Shown piece after piece: positions 1-7,125 of a stretch of DNA of 8,710 nucleotides. Position 1 is the stretch's first letter, and the number at the start of each line of letters is the position of its first letter. The position numbers were made by a program, and so were the translations under genes. The stretch lies in contig JAVEEO010000078.1 of assembly GCA_030840415.1 (NCBI GenBank), positions 1 to 8,710 on the forward strand, in the 5' to 3' direction. Origin of the DNA: Pseudonocardiales bacterium (GTDB lineage: Bacteria > Actinomycetota > Actinomycetes > Mycobacteriales > Jatrophihabitantaceae). The notes below the pieces were generated by a model, which saw only the letters and a list, made by a program, of their open reading frames with translations, ran no database searches and was not told the origin of the DNA.

Positions 1-1
1 C

Positions 2-1261
2 GAGCAGCCGTACCCGGTCCAGATCTGGCTGGCCGACGTCAGCTATGCCGAGGGGGTGGAGCACTATCAGGTGCCATTGGTGCTGCGCACCGAGGCGGTC
101 GAGCAGCTGAGCCACGCCCTGGTCGGCTCGGTGCCCGACGCCGACGGCGGCCCGCCGATCGAGCTCTACGACGCCCTGCACGACAAGGAGGTCACCGGCC
201 TGTGGCTGCAGGCGATGGCCGAGCAGGCCACCGTGGACGGGGTGAGCTTCGTCCGGGTGGTCGAGGCGCCCGAGATCCCGCTGCGCGAGTCGAGCCTGGC
301 GTTGAGCAGCGAGCAGTCCAACACCTCGCTGGTCTACGGCGACGCCGCGATCCTCAAGGTGTTCCGGCGGCTGGAGGCCGGCCTCAACCCCGACATCGAG
401 GTGCACGCGGCGCTGGGCAAGCTCGGCGGCCGGCACGTCGCCAAGCTGATGGGCTTTGTCAGTGCCGAGCTGGACTCCGACGTCTGGAGCCTGGCGATGC
501 TGCAGGAGTTCATGACCACCGCCTCGGACGGCTGGCAGTTGGCCACCAGCAGCGTGCGCGACCTGATGGCCGAGGCCGACCTGCACGCCGAGGAGGCCGG
601 CGGTGACTTCGCGGCCGAGGCGCACCGGCTCGGCGTCTCCACCGCCGAGGTGCACGCCGACCTGGCCGAGGCGTTCGGAACCTCGGTGCTGGACTCGGCC
701 GAGCTGGCCGAGCGGGCCGCCACCATGAACGCGCGGCTGACCGCGGCGCTGGCCGAGGTGCCCGAACTGGCCGAGGTCGCCGACGGCCTGCGGCAGGCCT
801 ACGCCGACTTCGCCGAGCTGCCCGGCCAGGTGGTGGCCCAGCGGGTGCACGGCGACCTGCACCTGGGCCAGGTGCTGCGGACCGCGCACCGCTGGGTGAT
901 CCTGGACTTCGAGGGCGAGCCGGCCAAGACGATCGGCGAACGGCAGGCCCACGACTCCCCGATCCGGGACGTCGCGGGCATGCTGCGCAGCTTCGACTAC
1001 GCCGCCCGGCACCAGCTGATCGACATGGGCAGCACCTCGCAGTCGGAATTCCGCGCGGCCGAGTGGGCCGCGCGCAACCGCAGCGCGTTCTGCACCGGCT
1101 ATGCCCAGGGCGGCGGCCAGGACCCCCAGGACGCGGCCGTGCTGCTGCGTGCCTTCGAAGCCGACAAGGCGGTCTACGAGTCGGTGTACGAGGCTCGCAA
1201 CCGCCCGAACTGGCTGCCCATCCCACTCGCCTCGTTGCACCGATTGGCAGGAAGCGCATGA
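2..1261 (+). CDS. mak: Maltokinase, C-terminal 419 residues (5' end outside window)
   Basis: ATP-dependent maltokinase phosphorylates maltose to maltose 1-phosphate, the donor used by GlgE, in the cytosol. The reading frame is open from base 2, so the start and roughly the first 40-50 residues (or a fused TreS domain) lie upstream; the internal ATG at 56 is not the start because coding similarity ([18 protein letters not shown], the N-terminal maltokinase lobe) continues above it. Visible kinase-like signatures are HGDLHLGQ (bases 848-871, catalytic loop with Asp at 854) and LDFEGEP (902-922, metal-binding Asp at 905), followed by [22 protein letters not shown], which is characteristic of the family. 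The C-terminus [11 protein letters not shown] is also typical. It ends in TGA overlapping the glgB ATG, so the two genes are co-transcribed and probably translationally coupled. Whether it is a stand-alone maltokinase or a TreS-maltokinase fusion cannot be seen here. Confidence 0.93.
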   Translation, partial: EQPYPVQIWLADVSYAEGVEHYQVPLVLRTEAVEQLSHALVGSVPDADGGPPIELYDALHDKEVTGLWLQAMAEQATVDGVSFVRVVEAPEIPLRESSLALSSEQSNTSLVYGDAAILKVFRRLEAGLNPDIEVHAALGKLGGRHVAKLMGFVSAELDSDVWSLAMLQEFMTTASDGWQLATSSVRDLMAEADLHAEEAGGDFAAEAHRLGVSTAEVHADLAEAFGTSVLDSAELAERAATMNARLTAALAEVPELAEVADGLRQAYADFAELPGQVVAQRVHGDLHLGQVLRTAHRWVILDFEGEPAKTIGERQAHDSPIRDVAGMLRSFDYAARHQLIDMGSTSQSEFRAAEWAARNRSAFCTGYAQGGGQDPQDAAVLLRAFEADKAVYESVYEARNRPNWLPIPLASLHRLAGSA

Positions 1262-3882
1262 GCACCCCGTCCGAACCCACCAACGACCCCACCGGCGCGA
1301 CCGCCGACGCGCCGTCCGCCGCCTCGGAAACCCCCAGCGCTCCGGCCCGGGCGGCCCGCAAGGCCACCGGCGCGGCCAAGGCGGTGGCGAAGAAGGCGGC
1401 CGGGGTGGCCAAGGCGCCGGCCAAGAAGGCCACGAGCGCGACCAAGGCACCCGCCAAGAAGGCCGCCGCCAAGGCGCCCGCGAAGAAGGCCGCGGCGAAG
1501 AAGGCCGATGCTGCAGCCGTGGTGTCGGCCACCGGTACCGGCGACCTCGCCACCACCGAGGAGGCCACCGCGCTGGCCACCCGGCGGGAATCGGCTCATC
1601 CCAGCCCCGCCGATGAGCAGGGCAGCGCGTCGGAGTCGCAGCAGCTGGACCAACCGCAGCCGCCGCCCAGCCAGCAGGACCTGGACCGGTTGGCCGCGGG
1701 CACCCATTCCGGTCCGCACTCGGTGCTCGGCGCGCATCCGGCCGGGCCGGGCAGGACCGCCATCCGCACCCTGCGCCCGGAGGCCAGCGCGGTCAGCGCC
1801 ATCATCGCCGGCGAGCGCTACCCGCTGGAGCAGTTGCACCCGGGCGGCATCTTCGGCGCGGTGATCGATGTCGGCCCGACCGATTACCGGCTCGAGGTCA
1901 GCTACGGCGACCAGCAGTTCATCGTCGACGATCCGTACCGCTGGCTGCCGACCCTGGGCGAGCTGGACCTGTACCTGCTGGGCGAGGGCCGGCACGAGCA
2001 GCTGTGGGACGTCCTGGGCGCGCACGTGCGCAGCTACGACACCCCGGCCGGCCAGGTCACCGGCACCTCGTTCGCCGTCTGGGCGCCGCACGCGCAGGCC
2101 GTCCGGGTGGTCGGTGACTTCGACTACTGGTCGGGACGGGCGTTTCCGATGCGTTCGATGGGCGGCCCCGGCATCTGGGAGCTGTTCATCCCCGGCGTCG
2201 GCGACGGCTGCCGGTACAAGTTCCAGATCCTCGGCGCCGACGGCGAGTGGCGCGACAAGGCCGACCCGATGGCCTTCGCCACCGAGGTGCCACCGGCGAC
2301 CGCCTCGGTGGTGTTCACCTCCGACTACACCTGGGGCGACGACGACTGGCTGGCGACCCGGGCCCAGACCCCGTGGCACGCCGCGCCGATGTCGATCTAC
2401 GAGGTGCACCTGGGCTCCTGGCGACTGGGCCTGAGCTACCGGGAGCTGGCCGAGCAGTTGGTCGACTACGTCCGCGACACCGGTTTCACGCACGTGGAGT
2501 TCCTGCCGGTGGCCGAGCATCCCTTCGGCGGCTCATGGGGCTACCAGGTGTCGTCCTACTTCGCCCCGACCTCCCGGTTCGGCAACCCGGACGACTTCCG
2601 CTACCTGGTCGACGCGCTGCACCAGGCCGGCATCGGCGTGATCGTGGACTGGGTGCCGGCGCACTTCCCGAAGGACTCCTTCGCGCTGGCCCGCTTCGAC
2701 GGCACCCCGCTGTACGAGCATGCCGACCCGCGCCGCGGCGAGCAGCCGGACTGGGGCACCTACGTCTTCAACTTCGGCCGCAGCCAGGTCCGCAACTTCC
2801 TGGTCGCCAATGCCCTGTACTGGCTGGAGGAGTACCACATCGACGGCCTGCGGGTGGACGCGGTTGCCTCGATGCTCTACCTGGACTACTCCCGCAAGGC
2901 CGGCGAATGGCTGCCCAACGTGCACGGCGGCCGGGAGAACCTGGAGGCGGTGGCCTTCCTGCAGGAGATGAACGCCACCGTCTACAAGCGGGTGCCCGGC
3001 GTGATCACGATCGCCGAGGAGTCCACGTCCTGGCCGGGCGTGACCCGTCCGACCCACCTCGGCGGCCTCGGCTTCGGCTTCAAGTGGAACATGGGCTGGA
3101 TGCACGACACGCTGGGTTACATCCAGCACCAGCCGGTGCACCGGCAGTACCACCACCACGAAATGACCTTCTCGATGGTCTACGCCTACTCCGAGAACTA
3201 CGTGCTGCCCTTCAGCCACGACGAGGTGGTGCACGGCAAGGGCTCGCTGCTTAACAAGATCCCCGGCGACCGGTGGCAGCAGATGGCGACCCTGCGCGCG
3301 CTGTACGCCTTCATGTGGGCGCACCCGGGCAAGCAGCTGATCTTCCAGGGCTCGGAGTTCGCCCAGGGCGGCGAGTGGAGCGAGGGCCGCACGCTGGACT
3401 GGTGGCTGCTCGACGGTGCCGACCACGCCGGGGTACGCCGGGTGGTGTCAGACCTGAACCAGCAGTACCGCGGTGACCGGGCGCTGTGGTCGCAGGACAC
3501 CTCGCCGCAGGGCTTCGGCTGGATCGACGCCAACGACGCCAGCGGCAACGTGTTCTCGTTCCTGCGCTGGGGCGACGACGGCTCGGTGCTGGCCTGCGTG
3601 GCCAACTTCTCGTCGGTGCCGCACGAGCGCTACCGGCTCGGGTTGCCCAGGCAGGGTCGCTGGGACGAGGTGATCAACACCGACGCCGAGCTCTACGGCG
3701 GCTCCGGGGTGGGCAATCTCGGCTCGGTCACCGCCGACGGCGACGGCTGGCACGGCCAGCCCACCTCGGCCCTGGTCCGGGTACCGCCACTGGGCACCAT
3801 CTGGTTGCGCTACCGCCCGGAGGCCGAGCCGGCCGCCGGGCAGGCCGGGGCGCAGGAGTCGGTAGACGTCGACCAGCGGTAG
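1258..3882 (+). CDS. glgB: 1,4-alpha-glucan branching enzyme with Lys/Ala-rich N-terminal tail
   Basis: Cytosolic GH13 enzyme that cuts alpha-1,4-glucan and re-attaches the piece as an alpha-1,6 branch. The ATG at 1258 overlaps the maltokinase stop (ATGA) and follows AGGAAG at 1249-1254; the frame is open further upstream, but that part lies inside mak. The product is 874 residues, longer than the ~730 usual in actinobacteria. Order of parts: Lys/Ala-rich tail (residues 35-82), polar Ser/Gln/Pro linker (to ~135), N1 beta domain (~140-250), CBM48 domain (~265-370, with [17 protein letters not shown]), GH13 barrel (~378-770) and C-terminal beta domain. Catalytic motifs are intact: DWVPAHF (D464, H469), GLRVDAV (nucleophile D534), IAEEST (acid/base E587) and [10 protein letters not shown] (D655). 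Function is secure; the role of the tail is unknown. The enzyme acts after GlgE in the pathway begun by the adjacent maltokinase. Confidence 0.96.
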   Translation: MSTPSEPTNDPTGATADAPSAASETPSAPARAARKATGAAKAVAKKAAGVAKAPAKKATSATKAPAKKAAAKAPAKKAAAKKADAAAVVSATGTGDLATTEEATALATRRESAHPSPADEQGSASESQQLDQPQPPPSQQDLDRLAAGTHSGPHSVLGAHPAGPGRTAIRTLRPEASAVSAIIAGERYPLEQLHPGGIFGAVIDVGPTDYRLEVSYGDQQFIVDDPYRWLPTLGELDLYLLGEGRHEQLWDVLGAHVRSYDTPAGQVTGTSFAVWAPHAQAVRVVGDFDYWSGRAFPMRSMGGPGIWELFIPGVGDGCRYKFQILGADGEWRDKADPMAFATEVPPATASVVFTSDYTWGDDDWLATRAQTPWHAAPMSIYEVHLGSWRLGLSYRELAEQLVDYVRDTGFTHVEFLPVAEHPFGGSWGYQVSSYFAPTSRFGNPDDFRYLVDALHQAGIGVIVDWVPAHFPKDSFALARFDGTPLYEHADPRRGEQPDWGTYVFNFGRSQVRNFLVANALYWLEEYHIDGLRVDAVASMLYLDYSRKAGEWLPNVHGGRENLEAVAFLQEMNATVYKRVPGVITIAEESTSWPGVTRPTHLGGLGFGFKWNMGWMHDTLGYIQHQPVHRQYHHHEMTFSMVYAYSENYVLPFSHDEVVHGKGSLLNKIPGDRWQQMATLRALYAFMWAHPGKQLIFQGSEFAQGGEWSEGRTLDWWLLDGADHAGVRRVVSDLNQQYRGDRALWSQDTSPQGFGWIDANDASGNVFSFLRWGDDGSVLACVANFSSVPHERYRLGLPRQGRWDEVINTDAELYGGSGVGNLGSVTADGDGWHGQPTSALVRVPPLGTIWLRYRPEAEPAAGQAGAQESVDVDQR
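1360..1503 (+). repeat. Histone H1/HU-tail-like Lys/Ala repeat region within glgB
   Basis: Codons for residues 35-82 of GlgB contain 15 lysines and no acidic residue. APAKKA occurs three times (residues 53-58, 64-69, 73-78; bases 1414-1491), with related AKKA units on either side. The composition resembles the C-terminal tails of actinobacterial HU/HupB and of histone H1-like proteins, not any part of known branching enzymes. It is in frame and continuous with the enzyme, with no internal start that would exclude it by a better ribosome site that I could find. Confidence 0.85.
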
Positions 3883-3889
3883 CGGCGGG

Positions 3890-4087
3890 CTGTCGGCGCC
3901 GCGGGCCGGCCGGGTCGGTCCAGGAAACTGCCCGGACTGCCGGCACGCCTGGACCGAGCACATTCGGCCCCAGCCGTGCCCGGAGTGCCGGTACGAGATC
4001 GAACACCGGGATCCGGATGCGCCTGCTTCGGCCTGCCGGCGGTTCGCACCCGAACCGCCAGAGGCCCTGGCGAACCCGGCCCCCTGA
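3890..4087 (+). CDS. Candidate small zinc-ribbon protein or remnant, start unresolved
   Basis: After the in-frame TAG at 3863 a frame (offset +1 from glgB) stays open to TGA at 4085-4087. It encodes CPDCRHAWTEHIRP, then QPCPECRYEIEH, then DPDAPASACRRF: a CxxC-x12-CxxC zinc-ribbon arrangement (Cys codons at 3929, 3938, 3977, 3986) with a further Cys at 4034. The Cys spacing, polar composition and charged YEIEH segment look like real coding sequence. However, the frame has no ATG, GTG or TTG after the TAG; the only near-start codon is CTG at 3890, with no convincing ribosome site. It may be a small gene using a rare start, a gene that lost its start, or a 3' domain reached by frameshifting at the end of glgB. 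I do not recognise a function; zinc binding is inferred from the cysteines only. Confidence 0.35.
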   Translation: MSAPRAGRVGPGNCPDCRHAWTEHIRPQPCPECRYEIEHRDPDAPASACRRFAPEPPEALANPAP

Positions 4088-4154
4088 CCGGGCCGCATCC
4101 GGTCCGGCTCGTGCGCGGCGTCACTTCGGGGCGTCTCAGTTAGCACCGCCGCCG

Positions 4155-4181
4155 GTCGATGGGTAGGCCAGACACATCGAC
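4155..4181 (+). promoter_or_regulatory. Inverted repeat just upstream of the repeat-peptide ribosome site
   Basis: GTCGATG (4155-4161) and CATCGAC (4175-4181) form a perfect 7-bp inverted repeat with a 13-base spacer. It ends three bases before the ribosome site AAAGGG (4185-4190) of the secreted repeat peptide. This position suits an operator or a 5'-UTR hairpin affecting translation, but no regulator is identified. Confidence 0.35.
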
Positions 4182-4196
4182 ACGAAAGGGTTTTGA

Positions 4197-4439
4197 ATGA
4201 GCCGTCTGTTCCGTCCAGCCGTGGCTGGCGTCGCGTTCCTGCTGACCTGTGGGATTCTCGGCTCCGCCAATCCCGCGTTCGCCGACAAGAGCGCCAAGAT
4301 GACCGTGGACGACAAGTCCGCCAGCGTCACCGTCGATGACAAGTCCGCCAGCGTCACGGTGGACGACAAGTCCGCCAGCGTCACGGTGGACGACAAGTCG
4401 GCCGGCATCACCCTGACTCCGACCGACAAGAGCGCCTGA
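4197..4439 (+). CDS. Small exported nonapeptide-repeat protein
   Basis: 80 residues. The ATG at 4197 is preceded by AAAGGG at 4185-4190 with a six-base gap, a good start. Residues 1-29 form a signal peptide: basic SRLFR, a hydrophobic core and NPAFA before the likely cleavage site, leaving a mature peptide of about 51 residues beginning DKSA. The mature part is a partial unit (DKSAKMTV), three units of DDKSASVTV, a variant unit (DDKSAGITL), then TPT-DKSA. Alternating S-V-T-V suggests short beta-strands separated by DDKSA turns; the Asp residues could bind cations, but that is a guess. It has no cysteine in the mature part, no lipobox, no membrane anchor and no known domain. It stands alone between hairpins, so it is probably its own transcription unit. 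I do not recognise the family. That it is a real gene is supported by the ribosome site, signal peptide and terminator. Confidence 0.8.
   Translation: MSRLFRPAVAGVAFLLTCGILGSANPAFADKSAKMTVDDKSASVTVDDKSASVTVDDKSASVTVDDKSAGITLTPTDKSA
4308..4415 (+). repeat. Four tandem 27-bp coding repeats
   Basis: Units at 4308-4334, 4335-4361, 4362-4388 and 4389-4415. The second and third differ at only one third-codon base (GAT/GAC), the first differs slightly more, and the fourth has diverged (GGC ATC ACC CTG). A shortened unit precedes them at 4284-4307 and a DKSA echo follows at 4425-4436. Near-identity of the central units at DNA level suggests recent duplication or slippage, so copy number may vary between strains. 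Confidence 0.9.
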
Positions 4440-4443
4440 CCCG

Positions 4444-4465
4444 CCGGCCGGGACTCCCCGGCCGG
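4444..4465 (+). terminator. GC-rich hairpin terminator after the repeat peptide
   Basis: CCGGCCGGG (4444-4452) pairs perfectly with CCCGGCCGG (4457-4465) around the loop ACTC. It begins four bases past the TGA of the repeat peptide. There is no T tract, which is common for actinobacterial hairpin terminators. Confidence 0.7.
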
Positions 4466-4533
4466 ACTCGACCGCCGCACCCGGAGCTTAACCAGGCCGG
4501 GGGCGGCGGTCGCTGGCGTTTGCCCGCGGTTCC

Positions 4534-4554
4534 GGCGCCCGGATCTCGGGCGCC
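4534..4554. terminator. Second GC-rich hairpin upstream of pirin
   Basis: GGCGCCCG (4534-4541) and CGGGCGCC (4547-4554) form a perfect 8-bp stem with a five-base loop. It could be a back-up terminator for the repeat-peptide transcript or insulate the pirin promoter, which should lie between here and about 4615. The rest of 4466-4658 shows no gene and no confident -35/-10 pair. Confidence 0.4.
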
Positions 4555-4616
4555 CGACTTCTGGCCTCCTACTAATTGGCGCATCCGGGAATACCCGTCC
4601 CCGAGCCATGGTTCGA

Positions 4617-4637
4617 GCATGTGGTTGCACATGCAAC
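4617..4637 (+). promoter_or_regulatory. Two overlapping inverted repeats in the pirin leader
   Basis: GCATGTG (4617-4623) pairs with CACATGC (4628-4634) around GTTG: a 7-bp stem with a 4-base loop. The loop itself begins a second inverted repeat, GTTGCA (4624-4629) / TGCAAC (4632-4637) with a two-base centre, which has the look of a MarR-type dyad operator. The two cannot form as RNA stems together. They end six bases before the ribosome site GAGGAGG (4643-4649). Either a repressor operator or a leader switch is plausible. Confidence 0.5.
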
Positions 4638-4658
4638 GAATTGAGGAGGCTGGAAGAA

Positions 4659-5654
4659 ATGGCTGCCGTAACTGCTGACACCCTGACCCTGCCCCGGGTG
4701 ACCGGGGCCGCGCTGGGCGACGTCGCGCGACAGGTGGTGGCGGTGACCACCGCCCCGGCCGGCACCGAGGGCGAAGGCTTTCCGGTGCGCCGCACCATGG
4801 CGGGCATCGACTACCGCTACCTGGACCCGTTCATCATGATGGACCACATGGGCGAGGTGGACTACGCCGCCGGCGAGCCCAAGGGCACCCACTGGCACCC
4901 GCACCGTGGCTTCGAGACGGTGACCTACCTGATCGAGGGCCAGTTCATCCACCAGGACACCCACGGTGGCGGTGGCGTGATCACCGAGGGCTCCACCCAG
5001 TGGATGACCGCAGGCGCCGGACTGCTGCACATCGAGACCCCGCCGGAGAAGCTGGTGGAAGAGGGTGGGCTGTTCCACGGCTTCCAGCTGTGGGTGAACC
5101 TGCCGGCCAGGGACAAGTTCCTGACGCCCAACTACCAGGGCATCGAGGCCGGCAACATCACGCTGCTGGCCAGCGCCGACGGCGGCTCGCTGCTGCGGGT
5201 GATCGCCGGCGAGGTGGACGGTCACACCGGTCCCGGATCGACGCACACCCCGATCACCCTGCTGCACGCCTCGGTGGCCCCCGGCCAGCAGCTGTCGCTG
5301 CCGTGGCAGCCGTCCTACAACGCGCTCGGCTACGTGATGGCCGGTTCGGGAACGGTCGGTCCCAAGGCCGAGCCTATCCACGCCGGCCAGCTCGCGGTGT
5401 TCGGCCCCGGTGACCGGATCACCGTCAGCGCCGACGCCCGCCAGGACAGCCGGACCAGCTCGATGGAGATCATCCTGCTGGGCGGCGAGCCGATCCGCGA
5501 GCCGATGGTGCACTACGGGCCGTTCGTGATGAACACCCGCGCCGAGCTCCAGCAGGCCCTGACCGACTACCAGGCCGGCCGGCTGGGCGTGATCCCGCCG
5601 AACGCGATCATGCCGCACCTCCCGCGCGGCCAGCGCAGCCCGCTGGAGGACTGA
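4659..5654 (+). CDS. Pirin-family bicupin protein
   Basis: 331 residues from the ATG at 4659, chosen because GAGGAGG (4643-4649) lies nine bases upstream; an in-frame ATG at 4608 would add 17 non-pirin residues and has no ribosome site. Pirins are cytosolic two-domain cupins with one metal site in the N-terminal cupin; some have quercetinase activity and others bind protein partners. The metal ligands are all present: HPHRGFETV gives H80 and H82, and GLLHIETP gives H124 and E126. The family blocks RRTMAGIDYRYLDPFIMMDHMG (start of domain 1), QWMTAGAG, and the C-terminal GGEPIREPMVHYGPFVMN and IPPNAIMPH are intact. The gene stands alone: hairpins upstream, and a convergent gene downstream. A dyad just before its ribosome site suggests repression. 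The true substrate or partner is unknown. Confidence 0.93.
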   Translation: MAAVTADTLTLPRVTGAALGDVARQVVAVTTAPAGTEGEGFPVRRTMAGIDYRYLDPFIMMDHMGEVDYAAGEPKGTHWHPHRGFETVTYLIEGQFIHQDTHGGGGVITEGSTQWMTAGAGLLHIETPPEKLVEEGGLFHGFQLWVNLPARDKFLTPNYQGIEAGNITLLASADGGSLLRVIAGEVDGHTGPGSTHTPITLLHASVAPGQQLSLPWQPSYNALGYVMAGSGTVGPKAEPIHAGQLAVFGPGDRITVSADARQDSRTSSMEIILLGGEPIREPMVHYGPFVMNTRAELQQALTDYQAGRLGVIPPNAIMPHLPRGQRSPLED

Positions 5655-5675
5655 CCCGGCCGGCCTTGCCCGGGT
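5654..5675 (+). terminator. Weak hairpin at the pirin stop codon
   Basis: ACCCGG (5654-5659) and CCGGGT (5670-5675) form a 6-bp stem with a 10-base loop, starting on the last base of the pirin TGA and followed by GATATTG. It is weaker than the 18-bp hairpin further downstream and may be incidental. Confidence 0.3.
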
Positions 5676-5744
5676 GATATTGAGCGGTCGCCAGCGCGAC
5701 GCCTCGGTATCACACAGGACTGAGGCCTGGGGCATCCCACCGAC

Positions 5745-5786
5745 GCTGAATCGGTGCGGTGGTTACGGCCACCGCACCGATTCAGC
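5745..5786. terminator. Perfect 18-bp bidirectional hairpin between convergent genes
   Basis: GCTGAATCGGTGCGGTGG (5745-5762) is exactly complementary to 5769-5786, with the loop TTACGG. It sits between the convergent pirin and metallopeptidase genes and can serve both strands. On the minus strand the metallopeptidase stop codon (5782-5784) lies inside the stem, so termination for that gene would occur immediately at the end of translation. Confidence 0.85.
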
Positions 5787-7017
5787 CCGGTACCGATACC
5801 GAGCGGCAGCCGAGCACAGCGGTGCCGCCGATGCCGTAGACGTTGCGCCCGTAGGCACACACCTGGTGCGGCCCGGGACTGGCCCGCATCAGCACCGCGA
5901 AGCCGTGCGCGGCACCCCAGCGCGGATAGTGCGCGGCCAGGTCCGGCCGCGGCTGGTTCGCCCAGATGCCGACCTGGCCCCCGGGCCGCTCGTACACCGC
6001 TACCGGCACCACCCCGACGCTGGTGTCCGGATCGAGTGCCCAGCCGGTGACCAGAATGCCCTGTCCGGTCGGCACCACCGAGTCCAGGTGCCCGATCGGA
6101 GTGCCGCTGACCAGCACCGTCCGGCACCCAAGCAGCACCGCGGCGCCGGCCCCGGCGGCGTTCAGCGCCCGCACGCACACGGTGTGCCGGCCCGGGCCCG
6201 CGTTCAGGGTCAGCCGGAAGCCGTGGTTGCTGCCGTAGCCCGGGTGGCTGCGGCCGACGTCCTCGCGCCGGCTGTCGGCCCGTACCGTGATCACATGGGC
6301 GTCCAGTTGGACGGTCACCGCGGTCGCCGCGGCGGTGTCCGGATCGATCGCCCAGCCCCGTACGAAGACCGACGCCAGCCCCGGCAGCACGTTGTCGAGG
6401 CTGCCCACCGGGTTGCCGGTACGGATCGGCACCCCGCGCGAGGCAGCCAGCCGCTGCCGCTCCCCCGCGGTCGGCCAGCCGTTCGGGCGGCAACCCTCCA
6501 GCGAGATCGACTGCTGCTGCATCACCGGTGCCGGCTGTCCGGCGCCACCGCAGAACGCGTGCCCGAAACCGAGCCAGTGGCCGGTCTCGTGGTTGACGAC
6601 CAGGTGCCGGTAGTCGGCCAGCGAGGCCCCGCCGGCGTTCCAGGCCGGCGAGCCGGTCAGCCACCGGGTCTCGTTGATCACCACGTTGCGGCCGACCCGG
6701 CAGGAGTAGCTGCTGTCACAGGGCGAGCCGAAGCCGGGCACCCGGCCGGCAGCGGCCAGCCAGAGCGTGAAGTTGCCGCCCGAGGCGACCCGGCGAAAGG
6801 CGATCGAGCCGCCGAGGGACCAGCCACGCGGGTCGGCGTAGGTGCCCGCCGCCGCGGCCGCGAACGATTCAAGGTTGCTGCTGTTGGCCAGCCCGCGCAC
6901 CTCGTAGGTGTAGACGAGCTGGGGCCCGGACGCGGCCGATGGCTGGCTGAAACCGAGGAGGCAGCCGGTCAGGCAGAGCAGGGCCGCGGCGAGGGTTTTG
7001 GTGGGCTGACGGTGCAT
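5782..7017 (-). CDS. Exported DUF3152-type zinc metallopeptidase with two C-terminal modules
   Basis: 411 residues. The ATG at 7017-7015 is preceded by AGGAG (complement of 7024-7028) with a six-base gap; the longer frame above it lacks these features. The N-terminus (basic MHRQPTK, hydrophobic core) is a signal peptide ending near SAAS (27-30). LTGC at residues 16-19 also fits a lipobox, so a lipoprotein is possible. Residues ~33-190 match the DUF3152 family: VINETRWLTGSPAWN, then HETGHWLGFGH (Zn ligands H143, H147, H153; catalytic E144), then APVMQQQSISLEGC, with VMQQ in the place of a Met-turn. Cys pairs 100/106 and 156/176 probably form disulfides. Residues 203-303 and 307-409 are two copies of a module with GWA(I/L)DPDT, YGxxHGF-like and LGCR-V-V motifs. 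It is likely an extracellular or surface protease; the substrate is unknown. It stands alone and converges on pirin. Confidence 0.88.
   Translation of the reverse strand: MHRQPTKTLAAALLCLTGCLLGFSQPSAASGPQLVYTYEVRGLANSSNLESFAAAAAGTYADPRGWSLGGSIAFRRVASGGNFTLWLAAAGRVPGFGSPCDSSYSCRVGRNVVINETRWLTGSPAWNAGGASLADYRHLVVNHETGHWLGFGHAFCGGAGQPAPVMQQQSISLEGCRPNGWPTAGERQRLAASRGVPIRTGNPVGSLDNVLPGLASVFVRGWAIDPDTAAATAVTVQLDAHVITVRADSRREDVGRSHPGYGSNHGFRLTLNAGPGRHTVCVRALNAAGAGAAVLLGCRTVLVSGTPIGHLDSVVPTGQGILVTGWALDPDTSVGVVPVAVYERPGGQVGIWANQPRPDLAAHYPRWGAAHGFAVLMRASPGPHQVCAYGRNVYGIGGTAVLGCRSVSVPG
5791..6411 (-). repeat. Two tandem ~100-residue protein modules at the peptidase C-terminus
   Basis: Module 1 (bases 6411-6109, residues 203-303) and module 2 (6099-5791, residues 307-409) align along their length: P(V/I)G.LD.V, then GWA.DPDT, then .HGF, then VC....N..G.G, then LGCR.V.V. 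Each holds two Cys near the end (VC and GC), probably a disulfide. The copies are clearly diverged, so the duplication is old. Similar modules, to my recollection, end many secreted actinobacterial enzymes, where a wall- or carbohydrate-binding role is only presumed. Confidence 0.75.
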
Positions 7018-7125
7018 CGGACGCTCCTGCCTGGTGCGGATGTCGCGATGCTGCCAGCCGGGCCAGCGCAGCGGCCAGCGAACCGGGGCCGGCGTTGCCA
7101 ATCCGTTGCCATCGGTCGAACCTCT

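Noticed and set aside
1174..2520. A 448-residue minus-strand frame across mak/glgB
   Set aside because: It is low-complexity, overlaps two confidently identified enzymes and lacks a domain or ribosome site.
4308..4415. Regular 27-bp repeats as a CRISPR array
   Set aside because: The units are directly adjacent with no spacers, and they encode an in-frame exported peptide.
4608..4658. An earlier ATG start for pirin giving 17 extra residues
   Set aside because: It lacks a ribosome site, would place the inverted repeats inside the coding region, and the added Cys-rich residues do not resemble pirins.
4136..4807. A 223-residue minus-strand frame containing repeated ADLSSTVTL
   Set aside because: It is the antisense reading of the secreted repeat gene; it also runs through terminators and the pirin start, with no ribosome site.
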